A stretch of DNA of 64,000 nt from Cycas panzhihuaensis (lineage: Eukaryota; Cycadophyta): the NCBI GenBank assembly GCA_023213395.1, contig CM041465.1, positions 93,999,741-94,063,740 of the forward strand, given 5' to 3'. The number at the start of each line of letters is the position of its first letter. Within the stretch, counting starts at the first letter, position 1. The position numbers and the translations under genes are program-made. The notes under the pieces were generated by a model. That model saw only the letters and a program-made list of their open reading frames with translations, ran no database searches and was not told the DNA's origin. Below are positions 1 through 9,845 of the stretch, one piece after another.

Positions 1-1899
1 AAGGAAACGAAAGCGTAGAAAAGAAAGAAATGCACCATACGGGGAACTAACCTGCAATGGGTTTGTTCCACGTATCACTCCACTAATGCACAGTCCTATA
101 AATGAGTGAGGAGGATACCTTCCTCTCGAAAGAGAGGCCACGAAATATACTAAAATATATATACTAAAATCAAATGGAACTAAGATCTATGCTAAGCATC
201 GATATATAGCCAAATAAAATAGCAACATGCAAGAAATACTCTCACCACCATACACCACAAAGACACTCGAAAGGGAAAGGAGTATAGCCTCGGGATGGCT
301 AACTCACCCACGGAAGACCTCCATGGAACCCAGGAAGGAGAAACGAGTTGGCCACAAAGTCGTGAAGCAACAAACCATAACAAGGAAAGGAATAACAAAA
401 AAAACTGGGGCTTAGGTAGGGCCCAACACCAACAGATGAGACTTCTGGCAATGACGTAGTGATGAGTTGCCTATGCTAACTTGAACACCACAACTAAATT
501 CCCTAAACTCCCTTAGCCCATTCCCTAAGAAAGCACTAATGGCAAAGGGAAAGAGGACAAGGGATGGAACCCTTGGGGAGAAGGACAGCAATGGGGGACA
601 AAACCCTACCTACCTCCCTCAAATCCTCTTATATTGCTCCTTTGCACTGGCTAACCAAGGAAAGGGGTAAAAGAGATGGTTTAAGGAAAACAGTGAGGCC
701 TCAAAAGAACATGAGGGAATATTACTAATCTAGTGCAACAACATGAAGAAAACTAGATAACTAGGATCTCATTCATTAACAGACAAAAGAAATAAGAATA
801 AAATGAATTGCAAGTAGGAACAAGAAATACCTTATAGGAAGAAAACCAAGCATGAGCTTTGCTATTAGGAAACAGCAGCAATAACCAACGTATGAGGGCT
901 GATCATGACATGTTTTTACAAGAGTGAAAATGAGGAAAAATCCTTGCAAACTTGGAGCCTTGGAGGTTGGCTCTTTGGAGAAGCTTTTGGGTAAAAATGT
1001 CCTTTGGAACCTTGAGCACTTGCAAAGAGGGATGAGGCTTGTTGTAGAAAGTTGTAAGGGGCAGCAATGGCCCTACAAGTCTAGCTAGTAGCAATCCTTC
1101 TCTCCTTTGTCAAACTATTATGCATATAGATTGTCTTTCTCTATGTGTTTTTTGTTGAAAAGTCAAAAATTTTACTAAAAGATCTTGAGAATGGGGATCA
1201 AAATCCCCTTTATCCCCCTATTCACAGTAGGTGAACATTGGGGATGTCAGGGCGACTCGAATCAATTGACGCCACGTGGCAGTTCTGTAAAAAAATGGAA
1301 AATGTCGCGTGGTTCTCTTTTTTTTTTTTATTTCAACAGTCGTACTGCGGTAAACTCTGTGGTACCACAGAAAAGACCGTGGTATCGCTAAGTTTACAAC
1401 GGTATTAGACTGGAAACAAAAAAGAGAAAAAGTAGCAAAAATATAAGGTTTTGTAGTAAAAATCAAGACCAAAAAAGAGCTGGAGCAGCTGGGGGAATGC
1501 CCAAGTAATGGGCAAGTAGCCAAAATAATGAAATGAGTCCCAACTAAGGATTAAATCAGGCCTAGGAGGGACTACAACACGAGCAACATGTTGTAACGGG
1601 AGCAAACAGGACTGACGGAAACATCCGAGGAGACTGTGGAGACAACGTGGGAGGCTGTGCACTATACGGGGTGTAGCATTCGCTGAGGAATGCCACCGTT
1701 GTGAGTTGTCATAGGCTAATGATGTGCCGTAAGCACATGCAATATGATCAAGCAGAGAAGCAATGCATGCAAGTAGACATATGTCAGGCAATCTACACTA
1801 AATAATCTCAATCTTGCATGGGCAAGAAAAAGTAAGAACGTATACCTGAACATGCCTGCGTCGATGCATCTCAAGTCCATTCCCAGTAGCTGGGAAATA
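1..1899 (-). repeat. Element U: 5' part of an LTR, same LTR subfamily as Z
   Basis: This stretch aligns from end to end with Z's LTRs, for example the block near 60 with the block near 30775, and the terminal CCCAGTAGCTGGGAAATA with Z's 5' LTR start at 46608. It is read on the minus strand, with the LTR start at 1899, and it interrupts V's gag. The rest of the LTR (about 0.7 kb) and any internal region lie outside the window, so a solo LTR cannot be excluded. A GGTACC inverted motif lies near 1349-1400. No coding potential is seen. Confidence 0.82.
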
Positions 1900-1904
1900 G
1901 GAGG

Positions 1905-3296
1905 TGATAAAACCACTTAAGGGCATTGCCCTGTAAAGATCATGGAAATAGATTTATCAATATGTGGTCATAAGCCCAGTAATCAATACATACCATAGAA
2001 AAACTACACACGTGTTCTCCTGGGTCTTGCAAGAAAGTCCCATCAAATTTAGGAACTTCGGGAGGATGAGGCGACAGATTAGTTCTTAATGCCTCAATAG
2101 ATAGTGGTGTCAATCTATAGTCCATGAAGGGACGTGCCCTTGCCTGGACTAAAGGATCAACGAATGATGTAGTAGGTAGTGAGCAAGGAATAGATGGGGG
2201 TGGCAAACCCATCCCTGCTTGAGGAAATACCCTTGGTTGGAAGGGGGCTTGAGGATAAGCGCCCTAAAAGGGAGTTGGATTCCCTTGCGAAGGTGTAGCG
2301 AAAGAGGCTACACTAGATGTTGGAAAAGGAAGGTGTGGAACCGAGTTTTCCCCATATGGGCCACCCGTAGGTGGTGCGATCCCATATGGGTATAGCGGGT
2401 CCACCCCATAAGCTGGGAGGTGGTTCCCTTTACCCTACCCCTAAGGTTAAGAAGTGTAACCTGGGGGTATGTAAAAGGAATGACCAATAGGCTAGTTTTA
2501 GGAATATGTGGGAGCGGGTCCCACATAGCTAGTGGCTAAAGAGTTAGTAGGACGCATAGGCCTACTAGGGAACGCATGTGCCACATTGGCGGATGGAACA
2601 TTAGCCTAACTAGGGAAAGGTATGCTAACCCCCAACTAAGGGAAAGACATACCATGGGAGGGTCCTGAAGAACTAGGACCTTAGCGAGGAAAGGAAGGTG
2701 CAACATTTGCCCCCATGGTAGGTGTAGGAAGGGAACAAGACGAATGTGTAGGAATTAAAGGGTTACTCGTTGTAGGAGGGGCAGGTATGGATGAAGAAGG
2801 TGGCAAAGGAGTAGATAAAGAGGATGCTCCACCACGCAGAACACCTTCAAACCACCTGGGACACGACTGAAGATGAGCTACTCAAAAGCACTCGCTAATA
2901 GCTTCAACCATGTCAGCGGGAGGGGTATCTACGTGACCATAAGAGGTGGATGGGACCTTGAATGATGTAGACCCCTTAAGGCCCTCCTCATAAGAATCAC
3001 CAATCAAAGGGTAAACCTCAAGAGAAGATGGGTCTTCTACCACATGGGTAGAAGGATGGATGTCGATGGGGTGACGTTGGTCACCCAAGTAGTAGATAGG
3101 ATTGTCACCCTCTTGGATGGATCCCAGAATAGACACAGGGAACTCATGAGTTCCCGAGGCGAAGGTGTGATACGCCCAGTCAGAAAGATAGCCCTCCATT
3201 GTTGAATCAGATTCTGATGATGGAAGTAGGTGATATGAACGGTCTTTTAACAAAGGTGGCAAACCTCGTAAACGACGTGAGAAATGTCGTATACAA
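1905..3296 (-). pseudogene. gag: Element V gag, N-terminal and capsid start (broken by U)
   Basis: Gag would form the retrotransposon particle and bind the RNA. The reading from about 3296 downwards gives the family's N-terminus with motifs such as STMEGYLSDWAYHTF and STSYGHVDTPPADMVEAISE, then a Pro/Ser/Gly-rich stretch, then the capsid start FPKFDGTFLQDPGEHVCSF and CIDYWAYDHILINL (about 2212-1940). It stops there because U is inserted. The start codon seen in Z at 43910 is lost, and several frame changes split the Pro-rich part, so it is a pseudogene. Identity rests on close similarity to the gag copies of X, Y and Z and on the typical retrotransposon capsid motif. Confidence 0.82.
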
Positions 3297-3439
3297 CGCC
3301 TTTGCCTAAATTGTTAGAAGGAAAGGGGATATGAAGCATACGTTGGGGGCTACCCAACGGAAATGAAAAATAAGGAAGATTACCAGAAGGCAATAGCACC
3401 AACTAAATGAGAAGCGAGACTAGCTCCCCTACTAGCAAA

Positions 3440-3457
3440 TCCCTAGTATGGTCGCCA
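3440..3457 (-). other. Primer binding site of V
   Basis: On the minus strand this reads TGGCGACCATACTAGGGA, one base after the LTR end. It matches the same position in X, Y and Z apart from CG/TG-type changes. The TGGCGAC start ending in GGGA resembles the tRNA primer sites described for Tat/Ogre elements (often tRNA-Arg). The tRNA assignment is inferred. Confidence 0.75.
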
Positions 3458-3458
3458 G

Positions 3459-6117
3459 TGGAATCACGTCTACGGGATGGTCTTCTATGCTTAGAGGGAT
3501 GTGACTAACAGCAAGAGAGAAACACCATGTAGGGCATCCGTGCACCGAAGCGCGGATTCAGGACCCGCGAATGGTGCCCAATTACCTTAGGGTAATCTTT
3601 AGAAAAGGACACAAGGTGAGGCCTTGGGTCATCCCAAAAGAGGAGGCCCACCTACCCCTTGGATGGCCGGGAAGAGGAAGGGGGACTCTAGCAAGTTGCA
3701 TCTTCTTACGGGAGGGAGAAGGCAATGTACAAGTAAGTGTGTGTGAGATACGATGACCTAACTCAAACGGAAGAGGGATGTAGACTGAGTCTAGGTTGTT
3801 GTATGATGAGTAAAGTAAGTGCGCTAAAAGGACCAAATGCAAGTCTAGGGACAGATGGTCCTATGTGTGGGCTAGGTGGGGCTTAAGGGTGTGCAGCTCA
3901 TGCCTAAGTCCTATCCACACACAAGATGAATGACTACAAAAAATAATATATAAATGTGAAAAAGTGTATTCATTCGCTTTTTATTTCCTATGTGGCTTTA
4001 ACATGCAAAGTTTGCATAAAAGAAACACGGCAGAAAAAGGACAAAGAAGGGAAAAGGAATACCTAGAAGAGAAGAATGGTTGGGATGTTGCACCCTTCCG
4101 CTCCTTACGCACTTATCCACTCGAACTCACCACGCGAGTGTCGGGCTAGTTGATGATGGTTGTCATAAATGGATGAGGGGCGACCTTACCTTCCCCATTA
4201 TGTGAAAGCAAAGTAACAAAAAAGAGAAGTAAAGAAGTAACCGAAAGTACTACTAGCTAGGGACTCACCTATCAAGAAGTCCACCTCCTTCGTACTTTCA
4301 TTTCTGCGAACCTACCAATTACAAAGTAAAGGTTTCTCCCTCCCAGAGGAGGGGGTTGCCAAATATGCCTAATATATATATAAATACAAGAGATAGCTAA
4401 TAAATCAAGCTGAAAATAATGAACTCTACTCCAAAAACCTCCAAGCAAAACTCAGATCAAAGTAATACCAAACAATAACTAAGATAAGGAGGTTAGCCTC
4501 AGAATGGCTAACCTACCCTCAAGTACCTCCACATAGCCTCAATGGGGAAAAAACTAGGATGTGATGGATGTTTGGGATAGTAAGCAAAAGAGGTAATAAA
4601 CCAACAAAATGGTGCAGAGATAGACCCAAGAGACGGCGTTATGGGCAAAGAATCGTCAGGTTAGGGCAAGCCAAGGATCAAGAACCAAACCGAGACAGTT
4701 TTGGGGGCTTATGTGGTGCCCAAAACCTGATAGTGTAGGTCTGAAACTAGTGTGGTAAAGGCTGCCAATGTTGTTTTCAGAACTGGAAATAGGCCCTCAC
4801 TATCCCTAGCCCAACTCCAGAGAAAGGCATGGAGTAGAAGAGGAAGGAAGGGAAGGGTAAACCCTTGGGGAGAAGGCCAATAAGGGGACAGATCCCACCT
4901 TTCTCCCTTCACCCAACCTTATGCAACCCTCTTGCACAGCCACCCTAGAGTGAGCTTACAGGAGAAGAGAGAAGAAGTACTGCAAGACAAGGAGCAATAA
5001 GCAAGCTCTTCTAAAATGAAAGGGGAAGAACAAAGATAGACCTAAAACTTCTCATAAAGGAAAGGGAAAAAACAAGAAAACCTAAAGGACTTTGAAGGAG
5101 TACTTGTAAGGTAGAAGGAGGGAGCCTTATTCTGTCAAAAATCAGAGGGAAAAACCTATGTCAAACAAGTTTTTCAGACATGGGCTGAAGGGGAGGTAAG
5201 CATGGATGCCACTCTTAGTTTCTTGGAGTTTGCTTGTTGATATGTTGTGAATTCTCTCCTTCCACGAAATAGACCTGCAAAAAGAAGCTTGGAGCCACTG
5301 GAGTAGGGCCTGAGACGTAGCAGATGCACCTGTGGAAGAGGAGCCAAAGCAGAGGAGCAGATCCTGAGGAGGTTGCAGAGTGAGAGCTAGAGTAGAGAGC
5401 AAAAAATGAATGAAGAAGAGGAGTAAATGGCTTTGTTTTTGGATTTTATACTCACCCCAACCCTAAATGAGAATTTAGGGTTACAGAGAGGGTGAGTCCT
5501 CGGGGGCGCCATGTGGCAGTTCCACGAAAAGAGTAGGAATTACCGAGGTGGTTAAAAAAATGAGTTTAAACAATTGCACTATGGCAAACTTCGTGGTACT
5601 GCTTAATTTGCAGCAGTGCGGGACTGAAAGTCAAAATTAAGGCAGAACTAAGGCCTAGAGCCAAACAGAGGGGTGTGCATAGGCTGGGCAGGCTAGGAGC
5701 TCATGCCCAGGTGGCTAGCAAGTGGCCGACAGAGAGAGACGAGTCTCAGGGGGATCCTATCACACTTAGAAGGGGACTTAAAGCAGTGACAGGAGTGTTG
5801 ACGCGAGCAGATTATGACCAACGACGATGTTTGAGGAGCTGCGGAGGTGTTGCAGGCAATTGAGTGCCATATGGAGTGCATGACTTGCTGAGGAGTGCCC
5901 CATGGTAGGTCGTCATAGGCTGAATAATATGCGGCATACACAAGCAACATGATCAAGTAGAGAAGGCAATGCGATCACACAAATGGCAAGCAAGTATGCA
6001 TCAAACAACACTCTAAATAACTTCTACCAAGCGATAGCAAGGATGAAAGTGAGAAGTATATACCTGAGCTTACCTGAGTCGACCTATCTCAAGTCCATTC
6101 CTGACTACGAGGAAATA
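3459..6117 (-). repeat. 5' LTR of V (2659 bp)
   Basis: The LTR is bounded by TATTTCC at 6117 (TG changed to TA) and by a CA end next to the PBS. It aligns along its length with Y's LTRs and in blocks with X, Z and W. It contains the conserved U5 island at about 3651-3677, a TATA box plus telobox palindrome at 5444-5482, and a remnant of the GGTAC inverted motif near 5585-5620. The promoter position implies a U3 of about 0.7 kb and an unusually long R/U5. No protein is encoded. Confidence 0.85.
5444..5482 (-). promoter_or_regulatory. LTR core promoter of V: TATA box with palindromic telobox
   Basis: On the minus strand TATAAAA lies at 5444-5450. Just upstream, AACCCTAAAT (5459-5468) and its exact inverse ATTTAGGGTT (5473-5482) flank a 4-nt spacer. 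AACCCTAA is the plant telobox, a known promoter element. The same TATA-telobox pairing occurs in the LTRs of X and Y and, less perfectly, W. Promoter function is inferred. Confidence 0.6.
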
Positions 6118-8295
6118 GTGACCAATATTATTAACCTTTCGCTTTCACATGATCTATTAAACTAGAGTATAGATTTTAAATAAAAGGAAGAAAGGAAAAT
6201 AGAGGGGTGGAGAGAGAGATGGTGCATACCAAGAAGGTGTAGCGGTTGACGAAAGAACTCACCCATGCACAATGTATGCCCTCTCGCTAGTCAGTCGATG
6301 TGTGATCAAGATCGGTGCGAAGGACGGGGGCTTCCTTACCTTCCCCTTATGGAAAGAAAGTGGAACAAAAAGTAAGCAAATAAAGTGAAGACAAAAGAGG
6401 ACAAAGCTTACCTAGATCTGGACGTCTTTTCCCTTCGCGAAAAATCCATGTCAACCTGCACATATAAGAGCTTATCCCTTCGAAGAAGGAGCTGCGAGAA
6501 GAGTTGTGTATAGATATGCAAATATATGTAACACATATGTTAAAACATTATGTTTAAGTTAGAGAAATAACTGCTGCAAGTAACTTCAACTCTCCTCAAG
6601 CAACCACACATACCAAGCAAGAAAAAGAGTAGGGAAGCCTCAGGATGGCTAAACCCTCTACTAAGGTTCTTCACACAGTCCTTTGGTACAACAAGGTAGG
6701 GTCAAATGGCAACTTATGGTAACTAATGAACAAGGGGAGATGTGTAGTAAGGCATTGGGGAGATATCAAGACAACGAAGTTACTATGGGCAGCAATCTGG
6801 CATATAAACCCTGACCAAGGTCTTTAAGGGATGCCAAGCAATGATGGGGATGTTATGGGGGTCCAAAAGAGAGGCATGCAGGCCTAGAATCAACGTAGCA
6901 AGGGCTGCACATGTTGATAATCCAACGCAGGCCTAAGCTTCACCTTCTCCTAATTAACCCAAGAGAAGCATGGGAGTAGGAGAAGAAAGGAGGGAAGGGG
7001 GTTGCCCTTGGGGAGTAGGCCTAAATAGAATAGATCCCACCTTACTCCCTTTGCCTAGCCTTTATGGATCTTCTCCTGCTGCTTTCTTGAGGAAAACTAG
7101 CAGAGAAATGATGAAAACCTAGAGATGCAAGGCAAAACTCAAAGGAAACAATGTTCACTACAACCAAATAGGAAGAAAGCAAGAAAACACACTTGAATAT
7201 GAGTCTAACATGGAAATAACACACAATAAACTCTAAAAATAGGACCTAAGGTGCCTATTGGGCTGAGTCTAGGGCAAGTTTTCCCCTATAACCAGTGAAG
7301 AAGAAGAGTCCCTATAGGGTTTTGCAGGGGGGTTTCCCTAAAGGCGACCGTAGGAGACACTTGTTGGGACATACATGGAAGAGAACCATGCCAAACTTGC
7401 TTGAGAGTACTTGGAGAAGAGCCTCCCACCATGGAGAAGGGTTGTTGCAGGTGGATCCTGGACTGGAGCTGTAGGAAACACACACCTATAGATGCACCTG
7501 TGGAAGGAAGAAAGAAAGAGCAGAAAACTACAGCAGGAGAAAGTTGAGTTGGAGAGCCAAAAAGATCTAAGAGAGGTAAAATGATGATGGTTTTGGGATT
7601 TATACCCATCCTAACCCTAAACAAGCGAATAGGGTGCGAGGCCATGTGGCAATTCTACGAAAAAAATGAGAATTACCATGGCAATTTTAAAAAATAACTT
7701 GCAACAGTCACACTATGGTAAACTTTGCAGTACCGTGATAAACGTCATGGTACTGCTAAGTTTATAGCGGTGCAGGACCAGAAAGCCAAAATGGCAATAA
7801 TCTGGGTTTTAGGAGCCTTAGAAGGTGATGTGGCAAGCTAGGGAGGGGACATCACTAGGCTAGGGAGGGGCTAGCCCTCCTGTTTAGGTGGCTAAGACAA
7901 TCCAGAAGGTATGTAAACAAGGCCGAGAGGAGTATTAAAGGGCTAAAGGTCCCGGAAACGTCATGGTAAGAGCTCAAAATTAGGGCATGAACGGGTCATA
8001 TAAATCAAATGAGGCTTGAGTGATGTGGAGGTAGCGTGAAGGGTCATAAGGTACCATGGGGATGCCTACCTTGTGGAAAAGTAGGTCCTGCTAGGTCGTC
8101 ATAGGCTCACAATATGACAAGCAGCATGACCAGGCAACAGATGCAAGGTGATCATACAAATGAAGCAAGCAGTTGTGCAATGAGGTAATACTTCTGTCGA
8201 CCTTTCCAAAGAAATAGTAAAAGTGAAAAGGAAGAAGTATACCTGTGCTTACCTAAGTCAACATGTCCGTATCCATTCTCGATTGCCGAGAAACA
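6118..8295 (-). repeat. 3' LTR of X, interrupted by V
   Basis: This matches X's 5' LTR from 57399 to 59546, including the segments around 6640 and 57880, and 7300 and 58560. The LTR start is TGTTTC at 8295, preceded (minus strand) by the purine tract AAGGGGGCAG. A TATA box (TATAAAT, 7598-7604) and a telobox (7613-7620) lie in the same positions as in the 5' copy. The GGTAC inverted motif lies at about 7712-7775. The missing 0.6 kb should lie beyond V, left of the window. Confidence 0.87.
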
Positions 8296-8718
8296 CTGCC
8301 CCCTTGGCAACAGAGCCTCGTTGCTCGGAAGCATGGTGCGATGGCAAATGCTAACAACAAAATTGTCAGTAGTACATGTGTATGTCCATATATAAATCAT
8401 GATCATAACAAGAGTTAAGGGTGCCAGCAAGTATCATGGTGGAATGCGTAGATATAAAGATAGGGGTAGAGACAACATAGGGGTTGCCTTTGTGCCACTT
8501 GAGAATCGACAGGAAGCTAAGAAGGATGAGGGGGCTACCCCCATCATGAAAATGCAAAGAGAAGTGCATGATGATGTCAGGTATAAGAGGTAAATTAGAA
8601 AACCTGGTAGTCACCATAGTTTAACCTCATCAACGGCCAGCTTTTAGAGGTATGAATGGATCACAAGGTAAGATGCAAGATGACCTGAGACTCGAGCGAC
8701 AGGGCAACCCGTCAAGCC
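8296..8718 (-). other. X spacer between aRNH and 3' LTR, with polypurine tract
   Basis: No gene is seen. On the minus strand AAGGGGGCAG immediately precedes the LTR start and is the likely polypurine primer for plus-strand synthesis. The rest aligns with the same spacer in Y (15719-16096), Z (32591-32945) and W (52327-52771). Confidence 0.65.
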
Positions 8719-9312
8719 TCAAAGGCGGTCGACAAGAAGAGGAAGGCGGCGCTCAAGGATAAGGTGAACAAGGTTGTCCACCTCAGCATTGAGGGCTCGA
8801 GGGATGTGTCGGATGTTGATAGTCTTGAAATTAGCTAGCAGGGATCTCGTAGTTGAAGCGAGGGCTCTCAAGTGAGGGCATCGCACCTGGTAAACCTGGG
8901 TAAGATGGGACACCACCACCTGGGAGTCGTGAAGAAGAACAATATATCTGTGATGAAAATGAAGTGCATCAGTGAGGGCTTCAATAACGGCTGTGTACTT
9001 AGCTTCGTTATTGGCAGCCTCAGGGAGGAAGATTCTGGAACACAAAAAATCATGTCTAGAAGGGCCACGAAGAATCCATGCGGCGATAGAAGGTCCAGGG
9101 TTACCGCGGCTTCTGTCATAGGTAAAGATGAAGAGAGTTATGGACGATGAAAAGAGATGTCTTGGTGAAAAAAGGGCAATAATGTAGGAGTCAAGGCAAA
9201 AGAAGCTTGTATGGCAAGCAATAAATGGTCGTGAAGGGTAGGGGGACTTAACAATGAGGCTACCCAAGGACAGGAGCAGGCTATCTAACCACTGGCTGAG
9301 AGCGGGCAGCAA
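8719..9312 (-). pseudogene. X archaeal-type RNase H (aRNH), degraded active site
   Basis: This second RNase H of Tat elements would degrade the RNA strand of the RNA-DNA hybrid during reverse transcription. The domain occupies about the last 140 of 197 residues. It has NPGPSIAAWIL, FLPEAANNEAKYTAVIEAL, HDSQVVVSHLTQVYQVRCP and IPRALNAEVDNLV. Family catalytic residues are Asp (FTDGGS), Glu (NNEAEY), Asp (DSQ) and Asp (EAD). Here the first motif reads FTYDRS and the second NNEAKY, so two of the four are altered and the enzyme should be inactive. The upstream hydrophobic 50 residues align with W. The PMD gene starts on the other strand about 370 bp away. Identity is strong, function lost. Confidence 0.85.
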
Positions 9313-9678
9313 AAGGGCACCCTAGGATGCTAAAGGTTGCTTAAGAAAGCAAAGAATGACTCCGGACAAAGGGAGCATTCCCTTTGGAGACCCCAGGGGC
9401 AGGAACGAGCTACAAAAACGAGTCCAGGATGGCAAAATGAGCCAAATGAGTATAAACTTAGGCATGCATGAGAGCGGCACACAAAACGAGATAGAAGAGC
9501 CCTGTAAAAATGTATCGGCAAGGTGCCGAAAATGCACCCGAAGGAATGAGCGAAAATGAAGGTTGTGGGAGCACAACGGGAAACAGTGCCAAAAGGAAAT
9601 GGTGATTAGGGATGAGAAATGATCCAAAGGGCTATCACAAAAGTGAAAACAGAGATAGTGCCCATTGGGGCCCCTGCC
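9313..9678 (-). other. X segment between the aRNH and the PMD promoter
   Basis: This aligns with the same interval in Y, Z and W. On the aRNH strand an open frame (9322-9717) rich in Phe, Leu, Ser, Cys and Pro begins with a peptide containing FPYIGRGP and is partly shared with W (51380-51634). Its antisense covers the PMD TATA box, so conservation may come from the promoter. I do not call it a gene. Confidence 0.4.
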
Positions 9679-9686
9679 TATATAAG
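9679..9686 (+). promoter_or_regulatory. TATA box of the X antisense PMD gene
   Basis: TATATAAG lies in a conserved block GCCTATATAAGGAAAA, 167 bp upstream of the predicted start codon and on the PMD strand. The same block is present in Y (17015), Z (33894) and W (51405, minus). Conservation in all four copies supports a dedicated promoter; the start site is not determined. Confidence 0.6.
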
Positions 9687-9845
9687 GAAAATTGGTGAAA
9701 ATGGGATTCATTTTCACGAGCTCTCCAACAAATCCAGAGCCCTTTCCTTACGCAGCGGAGCACCACCTGACTTTAGGGACACGCTGAGAAAGATCCGACT
9801 GTTGGATCGAGGCTAGGAGATAGCCATTGGGATCGTAGATACAAG

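Larger units (their letters stand above)
1900..6117 (-). mobile_element. Element V: 5' LTR and gag start of another Tat-type copy (rest outside window)
   Basis: V comprises a full 5' LTR, PBS and the beginning of gag, then is interrupted by U. It is inserted in X's 3' LTR: sequence right of 6117 (starting gtgaccaatatt) matches X's 5' LTR at 57399 onward. The remainder of V, its 3' LTR and the end of X should be found left of the window. The LTR begins TA rather than TG, like Z's 5' LTR. Confidence 0.8.

Noticed and set aside
192-415. Short open frames within the LTRs (for example 192-398, 1405-1791, 14722-15168) as possible genes
   Set aside because: They lie in long non-coding LTRs, are not kept in the other LTR copies of the same subfamily, and show no domain motif.
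9322-9717. A separate conserved gene between aRNH and the PMD promoter (FPYIGRGP peptide)
   Set aside because: The peptide overlaps the TATA block on the other strand, which explains its conservation, and the rest of the frame is not kept in Y and Z.
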